This document shows, piece by piece, positions 9,129 through 16,635 of a stretch of DNA of 31,165 nucleotides. The DNA is from Acidobacteriota bacterium (GTDB lineage: Bacteria; Acidobacteriota; Terriglobia; Terriglobales; Acidobacteriaceae): assembly GCA_021851465.1 (NCBI GenBank), contig JAJZDL010000004.1, positions 1 to 31,165 on the forward strand. The letters run 5' to 3'. The notes beneath the pieces were generated by a model. That model was not told the origin of the DNA, did no database searches, and saw nothing but the letters and a program-made list of their open reading frames with translations. Numbering within the stretch: position 1 is the stretch's first letter; every line of letters starts with the position of its first letter. Position numbers and translations under genes: made by a program.

Positions 9129-11276
9129 ATGCGAACGACTCGATCGATCCCGCTCCGGTTCGCCCTCGCCGCGCTGGCTGTCTTCGCCGCAACGCTCTCT
9201 GCCGCCGCGCAGTTGACCGGGCAGAACCGGCCCGTTGGCGAATCCAACCAGGCACCCACCATCAAAGTGACGACGCGACTGGTCATCGAGAGTGTGGTCG
9301 TCAAGGACAAGAAGGGCAATCCCATCGACGGGCTCACCGCCAAGGACTTCACAATCACCGAAGACGGCGTGCCCCAAACAGTCAAGGTCTGCGAACACCA
9401 GACGCTGCCCGATGCGCCTTTGCCCATGCCCGGCCCGGCCGCCGGAGCGGAGAACGTCAAGATATACAACCGGCTGGCGCTCACGCAGATCTCGCCCGAG
9501 ACGCCCGGAGAGGTCAAGTACAAAGACCGCCGCCTCATCGCGCTCTACTTCGACATGTATGGGATGCCGCCGGAGGACCAGTTGCGCGCCTTGGGCGACG
9601 CCGAGAAGTTCATCCGCACTCAGATGACCGCGGCGGACCTGGTCTCCATCCTGCGCTATAACGGCGCCTCAGTCGATGTGCTGCAAGACTTCTCCGACGA
9701 CCGCAACCGCCTGCTCAGCATCCTCGAAACCATGATCGTGGGCGAGGGCCAGGGTGGAGCGGAAAACGCCGACGACGCCGGCTCCGCCGATACAGGCGCG
9801 GCCTTCGGACAGGACGACAGCGAGTTCAACATCTTCACCACAGACCGCCAGCTCTCCGCGCTACAGACCGCCGCCGAATCCCTCGGCAGGTTGAACGAGA
9901 AAAAGCTGCTGGTCTACTTCGCCAGCGGCCTCACCCTGAACGGCCTGGACAACCAGGCCCAACTGCACGCCACCGAAGACTCCGCCATCCGCGCCGGCGT
10001 GGAGATATGGGCCGTCGACGCGCGCGGCCTGGTCGCCTCCGGCCCCATGGGCGACGCAACCACGGGTTCGCCCGGAGGCATGGCCATGTATACCGGCGCC
10101 TCGGCCGGCGCGCAGACCTCGCGCTTCGAGCGTTCGCAGGACACCCTCTTCGCCGTCGCAACCGATACCGGCGGCAAGGCCCTGCTCGACAACAACGACC
10201 TCTCGCAGGGCATCGTGCAGGCGCAGCGTTCGCTCTCCAACTACTACATCCTCGGCTACTATTCGTCGAACCAGGCCCTCGACGGAAAGTTCCGCAAGGT
10301 CAAAGTCGCGCTCAACAAGGCCGGCCTCGATGCGAAACTCGATTACCAGCAGGGATACTTCGGCGACAAGGAGTGGGGCAAATTCAACACCGCCGACAAG
10401 GAGCGCCAGCTCGAGGACGCGCTCATGCAGGGCGACCCCTGGACCGACCTCACCATCGCGCTCGAGATCGACTACTTCCAGTTGAACCACGCCGAGTACT
10501 ACGTCCCGATCATGGTGAAGATCCCAGGCAGCGAGCTCGCATTGGCCAAGAAGCGCGGCGCCGAGCAGGCGACCATCGACTTCGTCGGCGAAATCAAGGA
10601 CGACTACGGCGGGACGACGGTGACGAACATCCGCGACTTTGTTTCGGCGAAGCTCAGCGACACCACCGCGGCGGAGTTGGCTAAGCGTCCCGTCGAATAC
10701 TCCTCCGGCTACACATTGTTGCCCGGCAAGTACACCATCAAAGTGCTCGCGCGTGACGATGCAACGGGCCGCATCGGCACGTTCCAAACGACGTTCGTCG
10801 TGCCCAACCTGAACAAGGAAACACTGCGCGTGCCCATCAGCTCGGTGGTGCTCTCCGCGCAGCGAGCGCCCATGACAGACGCAATCTACAATGCCAGCAA
10901 AGGCAAGGAACAGGCCAAGGAGGCCGCCGCAGACCCGCTGGTCGTCAATAACGAGAAGCTCATTCCCAGCGTCACTCGCGTCTTCAGCAAGGCCCGCAGC
11001 ATATACGTCTTTCTCCAGGCATACGAGGGAGCGACAGAACCTGTTCAGCCGCTGATCGGTTATGTGAGCTTCTACCAGAGCGGCAAAAAAATCTATGAGA
11101 CCCAGCCGTTGGAGGCCACGCCCGCGCCGTCCACGCGGCTACAGACCGCGCCAATGAACTTCACGGTCGATCTGTCGCAGCTCCCGCTGGGTCGATACGC
11201 TTGCCAGGTCACTGTCCTCGATCCCTCCGGACAAAAGAGCGCATTCTGGCAAGCACCCATCATGCTCGTCCCGTAA
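9129..11276 (+). CDS. Secreted VWFA-related acidobacterial protein
   Basis: 715 residues. A clear signal peptide (RFALAALAVFAATLSAAAQ) is followed by the conserved opening of the TIGR03436 'VWFA-related Acidobacterial domain': VTTRLVIESVVVKDKKGN, then LTAKDFTITEDGVPQ. A von Willebrand A-like region with ALYFDMYGMP, LLVYFASGL and GVEIWAVDARG extends to about residue 390. The C-terminal third is beta-rich and resembles a secreted binding module. The start lies three bases after the preceding stop, with GTGAGG inside the previous gene as a likely ribosome site, so the two are co-transcribed. It may be a surface or periplasmic partner of the outer-membrane protein; its biochemical role is unknown. 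Confidence 0.87.
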   Translation: MRTTRSIPLRFALAALAVFAATLSAAAQLTGQNRPVGESNQAPTIKVTTRLVIESVVVKDKKGNPIDGLTAKDFTITEDGVPQTVKVCEHQTLPDAPLPMPGPAAGAENVKIYNRLALTQISPETPGEVKYKDRRLIALYFDMYGMPPEDQLRALGDAEKFIRTQMTAADLVSILRYNGASVDVLQDFSDDRNRLLSILETMIVGEGQGGAENADDAGSADTGAAFGQDDSEFNIFTTDRQLSALQTAAESLGRLNEKKLLVYFASGLTLNGLDNQAQLHATEDSAIRAGVEIWAVDARGLVASGPMGDATTGSPGGMAMYTGASAGAQTSRFERSQDTLFAVATDTGGKALLDNNDLSQGIVQAQRSLSNYYILGYYSSNQALDGKFRKVKVALNKAGLDAKLDYQQGYFGDKEWGKFNTADKERQLEDALMQGDPWTDLTIALEIDYFQLNHAEYYVPIMVKIPGSELALAKKRGAEQATIDFVGEIKDDYGGTTVTNIRDFVSAKLSDTTAAELAKRPVEYSSGYTLLPGKYTIKVLARDDATGRIGTFQTTFVVPNLNKETLRVPISSVVLSAQRAPMTDAIYNASKGKEQAKEAAADPLVVNNEKLIPSVTRVFSKARSIYVFLQAYEGATEPVQPLIGYVSFYQSGKKIYETQPLEATPAPSTRLQTAPMNFTVDLSQLPLGRYACQVTVLDPSGQKSAFWQAPIMLVP

Positions 11277-11299
11277 CGCCGTTCATGCCGGAGCTAAGG

Positions 11300-11545
11300 G
11301 GCGCGACGCACACTCCCATCGGGGCTGGGTTGAACAGACCGTGTGGATCCTTCAATCGAGATCCCTTGGCGAATGTCAACTTCACGACGCTTCTTTAGGG
11401 CTTCCCCATGCAGGTGGTACCGTTGTGCAACCAGACCGGCGTTCCCATCCACTTCCACTCTTCCACAATCTCAGATCTGCCGCGTTTTGATCGCGCACAA
11501 CTGCGTGTGCGTCTTGCCGAGCCAACCGCTCCTGATCTTCGCTCG
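11300..11545 (-). pseudogene. Decayed DUF1801 (YdhG-like) gene
   Basis: Reading the minus strand from 11472 gives EIVEEWKWMGTPVWLHNG, then an in-frame TAA at 11397-11395. It continues in the same frame as VVKLTFAKGSRLKDPHGLFN to 11329. These are the core motifs of small DUF1801 proteins (family pattern VEEWKW-x-PVW-x-HNG, then TYK-x-VVK-x-TFAKGA-x-L-x-DP-x-LFN). The stop falls where the family has Tyr. Upstream pieces (WLGKTHTQ near 11525) are in another frame, so at least one frameshift is also present, and the C-terminal third is unrecognisable. The 417-base gap between the VWFA gene and the TPR gene otherwise holds nothing I can support. Confidence 0.72.
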
Positions 11546-11693
11546 TCGGCGTTCGTATGCCTTTAAACACCCAATCGAGAACGAAAGCAGGTGCCGGGCA
11601 GAAGCGTCGAACGCCCAGACTGAGGCGCATAATCGCCGACATAAATCACGGGCTGCTCACCGTCTTTCATGGTCTTTGGAGAAGCTCCTCTGC

Positions 11694-12608
11694 CTACGGC
11701 TTCAACCGCTTCAACTCCTTGCGTGCTTCCTCGATCTCTTTGTCCGATGGGTCGAGCTTCAGGCACTCGTTGTACTCAGCGATCGCCTCTTCCCGCTTGT
11801 CCAACTTACGCGCTGCCTCGGCCAGCGCAAAGTGCGCCGCAGGATCGTCCGGAATCGTCTTCACTGCATCCTGGCTGCGCAGATACTCACCTTGCAGGTT
11901 GCCGGTATCGCTGTAGAAGCTGGCTACCTTCAGATCTTCGGCCTCGCGCTCGTCGGGGGACTGTAGCTTGGTTCCGATCGGGTTGACGCGGTGCAGTAAG
12001 CGCCTGCCCGGTGTGGCTCCGTCGCCTGAGTCTTTCTGCCCAGGTGCGTCCGGCGGTCCTGCCGGACTCGTATCGCCGTCTCCTGCTGCCGCATCGTCGC
12101 CAGAGTTTGAGCTGCTGCTCGAACTGCTGCTCGAACTGCCAGCCCCACCGCTCCCGCTCGCTCCGTTCCTCCCATCTTCGTCGGGAAATGGAAACTTCCC
12201 GTCCACCCCGCTCTTTCCCACCGTGGGCGCGCCTGGAACAGCACCGCCAGCCGCTCCGGGAGCGTTCGGCACCAGCGGAACGCCCTTAGGTCCGGGCGCG
12301 GCCAATTCGCCATTTGGCGATGCACTCGTATCGCTCGTCTCGCCTGGGAACGGAAACTTCTCCGACGCATTGGGCTTGTCCGTAGACTGTGTCGTGCCAG
12401 ACTTTGCCGTGCCTCCACAAGGCACAGGCTGCGGCACCACTGGGCACGGCGCGGCATCGGACGCCGGTGCGGCGGGACTGGCCGCTGGCATCGCATCGCC
12501 TGCGGGCGCGGCAGGATTGGAAGCAGGCAAGCTCTGAGCGCAACAGGCAACTGCGACCCACGCCATCCACCCCATTGCAACCGACAATGCCTCGCGCCCT
12601 CGCCGCAT
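11694..12608 (-). CDS. Secreted tetratricopeptide-repeat protein with Ser-rich linker
   Basis: 304 residues. The start is the ATG at 12608, with GGAAGGGA upstream; the frame is open to 12767, but that extension lacks a ribosome site. The N-terminus is a signal peptide (AMGWMAWVAVACCAQS). The middle (about residues 30-215) is low complexity: Pro/Ala/Gly-rich, with two FPFP-containing segments and a run of ten Ser. The C-terminal about 85 residues carry TPR helices (AAHFALAEAARKLDKREEA, IAEYNECLKLDPSDKEIEEA). It is likely a periplasmic or envelope scaffold protein. No enzymatic domain is seen. It stands alone, divergent from the SET-domain gene. Confidence 0.8.
   Translation of the reverse strand: MRRGREALSVAMGWMAWVAVACCAQSLPASNPAAPAGDAMPAASPAAPASDAAPCPVVPQPVPCGGTAKSGTTQSTDKPNASEKFPFPGETSDTSASPNGELAAPGPKGVPLVPNAPGAAGGAVPGAPTVGKSGVDGKFPFPDEDGRNGASGSGGAGSSSSSSSSSSNSGDDAAAGDGDTSPAGPPDAPGQKDSGDGATPGRRLLHRVNPIGTKLQSPDEREAEDLKVASFYSDTGNLQGEYLRSQDAVKTIPDDPAAHFALAEAARKLDKREEAIAEYNECLKLDPSDKEIEEARKELKRLKP
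12109..12138 (-). repeat. 12-bp tandem repeat coding for poly-Ser
   Basis: The unit gaactgctgctc is present about 2.5 times (the first copy has one mismatch). It encodes the Ser run of the TPR protein linker. Such in-frame short repeats can change copy number without breaking the frame. Confidence 0.6.
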
Positions 12609-12879
12609 AACAATCCCTTCCACTCCAGTGTAGAGCGGTTTTACGGCTTCTGAAACTCTCCTGGCGGGAGCAACGATCCGCCTCTGCCCCGGCGGCCCGT
12701 TGCTCCTGCCTCGTCCCGTCCCGCGCCCCACAGATTGCAGCTTGAGTTCCTGGAACACCTTGATCAAAGGTGCAGCGCGTCCGTCTCATAAGCCGTTTGA
12801 ACAACTCACCCGCTGTGGTTACATGCGCACATACCATTCGGTGCGTTGCAACACGAGTCTTTGTTATAGTCAACCCATC

Positions 12880-13383
12880 ATGACGCATCCAGGTCTCATC
12901 GTTCGATCCTCCGCCATCCACGCCGCAGGCTGCTACACAACGCGCCCCATCGCCAAAGGAACCCGTGTCTGCGAGTACGATGGCCAGCGGCTATCCAAGG
13001 CCGATGCCGACGCCCGCTACCAAGGGCGTCCGGTAACCTACCTCTTCTCCTGCGGCGGCAATACAGTCATTGACGGCTTCGGGATCGCCATGTTCCTCAA
13101 CCACAGTTGCGACCCCAACTGCGAGACCGAGCAGGACGCCAAGGGTCGCATCTTCATCTCCACCCTGCGCAACGTCGCTGCCGGAGAAGAACTCACCTAC
13201 GAGTACAACCTCTACGACTCCGACGAAGGTGACGAGAGGTGTTTCTGCGCCGCCCCTAACTGTCGCGCCACCATGTTCAGTCCGCTCGAACTCAAGCGGC
13301 GCGCGCGCATCGCCGGACGCAAAGCATCCCCGATGCCCCGCGCCGCCGCGCCGCGCTACTCGTCGCAGAGCACGTCGGAGTAG
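12880..13383 (+). CDS. SET-domain protein (putative lysine methyltransferase) with post-SET Cys cluster
   Basis: 167 residues, start ATG at 12880 (no clear ribosome site upstream). It carries the hallmark SET motifs: early GCYTTRPIAKGTRVCEY, the cofactor and knot motif NHSCDPN (74-80), EELTYEY (103-109), and a post-SET zinc-cluster pattern C-x-C-x4-C at C121, C123 and C128. SET proteins transfer methyl from S-adenosylmethionine to protein lysine; in bacteria the substrates are mostly unknown. The protein is minimal, with no N-terminal targeting module and a basic, Pro/Ser tail. Its last 28 bases overlap the convergent M1-peptidase gene. The family call is strong; enzymatic activity and substrate are inference. 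Confidence 0.88.
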   Translation: MTHPGLIVRSSAIHAAGCYTTRPIAKGTRVCEYDGQRLSKADADARYQGRPVTYLFSCGGNTVIDGFGIAMFLNHSCDPNCETEQDAKGRIFISTLRNVAAGEELTYEYNLYDSDEGDERCFCAAPNCRATMFSPLELKRRARIAGRKASPMPRAAAPRYSSQSTSE

Positions 13384-15764
13384 TAGTTCAGCACAATCGT
13401 CTTTGCCGGCAGCTTGCCCAGCTTCAGGTCCTCCTCGATCGTCGAGTCCCCGTGCAGCACAACGTTGGCGATCCAATTGGTCTGCCCGTCCTTCAACTCC
13501 AGATACAGCGGCATCAGCATCACAAACTTGTTCGTCACGTTGCTCTGCGTCAGCTTTACATGTACGCTGACGACACCGTTGGCATCGGTCGTGAACTGCG
13601 AACTGACCGCGTAGTGTGGAAGCTCCGTGCCATATACATACTCGTCGAAGAACCAGTCCAGCTTGCCGTCCCCGCGCAGATCCATCCACTTCGGCATGGT
13701 TTTTTCCATCGACGCCTTGAAGTCTTCCGTCGTCGCCTCCTTGCCCGCATACTCCGCGACGAACGCACGCATCGACCGCTTGAACGTTTCCTCCTTGTCC
13801 TGCGGCGTCCAGTACAGCATGTCCAGCATGTGTAGAATGAACGCTCCCTTGCTGTAGATCATCGTATGATGCAGATCGTCTCCGTACTTCGAGTGCAGCA
13901 CCCGCATGCCGGAGGTCAAAGGCCCCGCGTCGATCGGGCGCAGCCCCTGAGGGTCCTTCTGTAGCAGGTTCTCCTGCTGGCTCCGCCAGAACGCACGGAA
14001 CGTCCCCATGTGCATCGATTCCGTCCGCAGGTACTCCCCAACCGAGAAGTTGGAGAAGCCCACGCTCATCCACTGGTCGCGATAGTCGTTGAACCCGATC
14101 AACCCACCCCACCACTGGTGGGCCACCTCGTGCAACCCCACCTCGCTCCAGTACGACTTGTCGTAGTCGAGCAGTCCCAGCCGGTGCTGAAGCCCCTCGC
14201 GCCAGAAGCCGCAGATGGGAATGCCCACCATCATCGGCCAATTCACACCGTAACTGCACGAACTCTGCTGCGTCAGGGCCACATGGTCGTAGGGCAGCCT
14301 GCCAAAGTAGCTGGCGTAGACCTGAAATGCCGCCGCACCACGCGCAAGTTGGTCCTTCAGGTCGGGCAACGTCGACATGTTGCCCATCGTGCCACCCTCC
14401 TGAAGAGGCATGTACGCCGATGGCAGGTTGACGTTGGCATACGCATCCACCTCGTATCCCTCCAGCGTCTTCAACTGCATCGACTTTAACTCGCCCAGAT
14501 CGAACCCCGCCGAGGAGACCGGCGCGTCCGTCTGCCACACCGCCTTTGTCCCTTCGCCCTCCGGCGTCAACTCCACCTGCTTGCCGGTGGCTACGATCTG
14601 CAGGCCCTTGGGAATGTGGAACGTCGTGTGGAAGTTGGTGCTGTCGCCCATCCATCCCTGCCCCGAAGGGTACCAACTGTCCTTCGCGGCGGAGGCAATA
14701 TGGTACGTCTCGTCGCCGTCGGCGATCACAACCCCCGCGCCGCTGTATACAGTCAGCACGCGCACCGTCTGCCCCGCCTTCGCCGCCGCCGGCAGGATCA
14801 CCGCATAGTCCGCATCGCTGTCGCTGGGCTCTTGCACAAAGTCCAGCGGCGCACCATCCTCGCCATACACCCCGGAGACGCGCAGCGTCGGGTACAGGTT
14901 CAGCCGCAGTACGCGTACCCCATCCCGCCGCATCTTTACCGACGTCTCCGCCGACGCCGTTATCTTGCCCGTGCTGCCGATCGTCATGTCCAGCGTCTCG
15001 TCGAAAACCTGAATGCTTCTCCCAACGTCCGCCGCCGTCCGATGCATCCGGTACGCCACCCACGGCTGCACCATCAAATCGTTCCAGGTCGAGAGCTCCA
15101 CCTCGTCGGGCGCGGCATGGAATGTCCCACGCGGATCGACGACAAACAACACATTGCGTCCCATCGGCGTTCCACCCATATGGAACGAAGCCAGGAAAAA
15201 TCCGCCCGGTTCGCCGCCAAGCACGTCCGCCAGCAACCGCACGTCTAGGTTCTCATTCAGGTTCCTGCGAAACCCCTGCGCAAGGTCCTCGGCAACCGCA
15301 TGAACCGACGCTCCCGGCGCGTCCGCCGTTCCGGTCGATGCCGCGCGAATCGCCTTCGCCGTCTCGTCGGTAAACCGCAGCACCACCGTGCTGAACGCAG
15401 TCTCCAGCGTCCCCGCTCCCCCGTTGGTCAGTTGCGCGATCGAATGCAGGTTGCGCTCATCCGTCACCGCCAGGTCGAACCGGCCCGTGCCCACAAAGAC
15501 CGCCCCGGTCACCTGTCCCTCCACCGGCGCGTAAAAGTAGAACGCCCCCCGGTCGAAGTGAAACGTTGCGCCCTCGCGCTCCAGCGTAAAGTCCTTCACC
15601 GTCACGCCTTCGACCTCGGGCAGGTCCGCCCGCAGCGCCGTGTACGCCTGCTCTGTATTCGGGATCTTCGTCGTTCCATTCGGCGCGATTGGCTGCACTG
15701 CGGACTGCGCGCTCACGCCGATAGCCATAAAAAGTAGGGAAAGTAAAACCACTCTATATCTCAT
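13356..15764 (-). CDS. M1-family peptidase homologue with altered zinc site
   Basis: 802 residues. The start is the ATG at 15764, which gives a signal peptide (YRVVLLSLLFMAIGVSAQ); an in-frame start at 15797 adds only a poor leader. The C-terminal half is M1-like: LHEVAHQWWGG with H545, E546 and H549, and the probable transition-state Tyr in MIYSKGAF. In M1 enzymes the third zinc ligand is a Glu 18 residues after HEXXH, in the pattern W-L-x-E-G-F. Here the equivalent reads WMSVGF, with Val568 (codon GTG). The GxMEN substrate motif is also not recognisable (GVNWPMM at that place). It is exported, so it acts in the periplasm or outside. It may be a degenerate peptidase, a binding protein, or use another ligand. 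Confidence 0.87.
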   Translation of the reverse strand: MRYRVVLLSLLFMAIGVSAQSAVQPIAPNGTTKIPNTEQAYTALRADLPEVEGVTVKDFTLEREGATFHFDRGAFYFYAPVEGQVTGAVFVGTGRFDLAVTDERNLHSIAQLTNGGAGTLETAFSTVVLRFTDETAKAIRAASTGTADAPGASVHAVAEDLAQGFRRNLNENLDVRLLADVLGGEPGGFFLASFHMGGTPMGRNVLFVVDPRGTFHAAPDEVELSTWNDLMVQPWVAYRMHRTAADVGRSIQVFDETLDMTIGSTGKITASAETSVKMRRDGVRVLRLNLYPTLRVSGVYGEDGAPLDFVQEPSDSDADYAVILPAAAKAGQTVRVLTVYSGAGVVIADGDETYHIASAAKDSWYPSGQGWMGDSTNFHTTFHIPKGLQIVATGKQVELTPEGEGTKAVWQTDAPVSSAGFDLGELKSMQLKTLEGYEVDAYANVNLPSAYMPLQEGGTMGNMSTLPDLKDQLARGAAAFQVYASYFGRLPYDHVALTQQSSCSYGVNWPMMVGIPICGFWREGLQHRLGLLDYDKSYWSEVGLHEVAHQWWGGLIGFNDYRDQWMSVGFSNFSVGEYLRTESMHMGTFRAFWRSQQENLLQKDPQGLRPIDAGPLTSGMRVLHSKYGDDLHHTMIYSKGAFILHMLDMLYWTPQDKEETFKRSMRAFVAEYAGKEATTEDFKASMEKTMPKWMDLRGDGKLDWFFDEYVYGTELPHYAVSSQFTTDANGVVSVHVKLTQSNVTNKFVMLMPLYLELKDGQTNWIANVVLHGDSTIEEDLKLGKLPAKTIVLNYYSDVLCDE

Positions 15765-15994
15765 GCCTGCCAAATTACAGCCTGAACGACACCTCATGCA
15801 AATCGTTGCCCCACATCTCCCAAAGAACTGCTAAATCCCTGCATAACTCCCCGGCTAGGCGGCTCCTCCCAGAAACAAACTGGCTCTGACACGCACTGCT
15901 ACCGGAGCTCTGCGCAGCATCCAGAAACATCCCGCGCGGGTCGAGAACTACTTCGGCCAGAAAGATGTCGCCTATGCCGCCGCGCAGCAATGCC

Positions 15995-16544
15995 TCAGGG
16001 CCGGATCAATAGCATCCGTGGCGTCAGATCGACAGCAGTTTGGTGCCGCAGCGAGACATCGAGGGCACAGGTGAGCACCCAGCGGAGAGCGAGGTTTGCA
16101 CACCCAAAACACCGACGCGCCTCGTCTTCGGTCGGCCTGACGGTGCGAGGTTGCGGCTGCTTGACCTTTGGCACGCATCCGCTATAGTCCGGTGCGCCGA
16201 GCGCTGCGAGGGCGCGCAGGACTCTGCGGAGCCGCTTGGCGTTTGTCCAGCGGGTTGCTTGGCTGAGGTCTTTCCAGGCTGCGACCGCGCTATCGACGTG
16301 ACCTTGGCTGAGGCTTGCGAGATCGACTTCAGCCGCGATCCTGCCGAGTACCGTTGCGACCGTTCGGAGGGTTGCGGCCTTTGCGATGCCTGCACAGCAG
16401 CCGCCGACTGTGCTCCCGGAGGGGCCAGTTGCTTCTGGCGGGTTTCGTGGCGTTTGGCCCAAGCGAGGTGTCGAAGGACTTCCGTTGGCGGACACCATCG
16501 GAAGTCCGCCAGTCTGCGTACTGCTTGCCATTCTTCTCGAACAT
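15995..16544 (-). pseudogene. Truncated, frameshifted phage-type integrase relic
   Basis: The minus strand from ATG 16544 (AAGAGG upstream) reads MFEKNGKQYADWRTSDGVRQ and on, the beta-hairpin N-terminal arm of tyrosine integrases. The frame is lost near 16430-16460. The next frame continues with a SAM-like core-binding domain (VDSAVAAWKDLSQATRWTNA) and the start of a catalytic domain (LRWVLTCALDVSLRHQTAVD), then ends at 15995. There it lacks the R-H-R-Y catalytic half. It is probably a remnant of an integrated element. Between the M1 gene and this relic (15765-15994) I see no supported gene, and no att repeats were recognised around it. Confidence 0.6.
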
Positions 16545-16635
16545 TGGTGCCCTCTTGGACACCAGATTTGAATTTGCCGCGTGTATGTTGGTTGTTTGGC
16601 GAATCCTCTCGCCCCGACCATCAATTCAATCGCGG

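Noticed and set aside
12846..12870. TTGCAA and TATAGT before the SET gene as promoter
   Set aside because: Spacing is 13 bases, too short for a sigma-70 promoter.
15859..16075. Plus-strand open stretch with protein-like text (HPARVENYFGQKDVAYAAAQQ)
   Set aside because: No start codon, no ribosome site, and overlaps the integrase relic. It may be a fragment of a lost gene, but I recognise no family, so it is not annotated.
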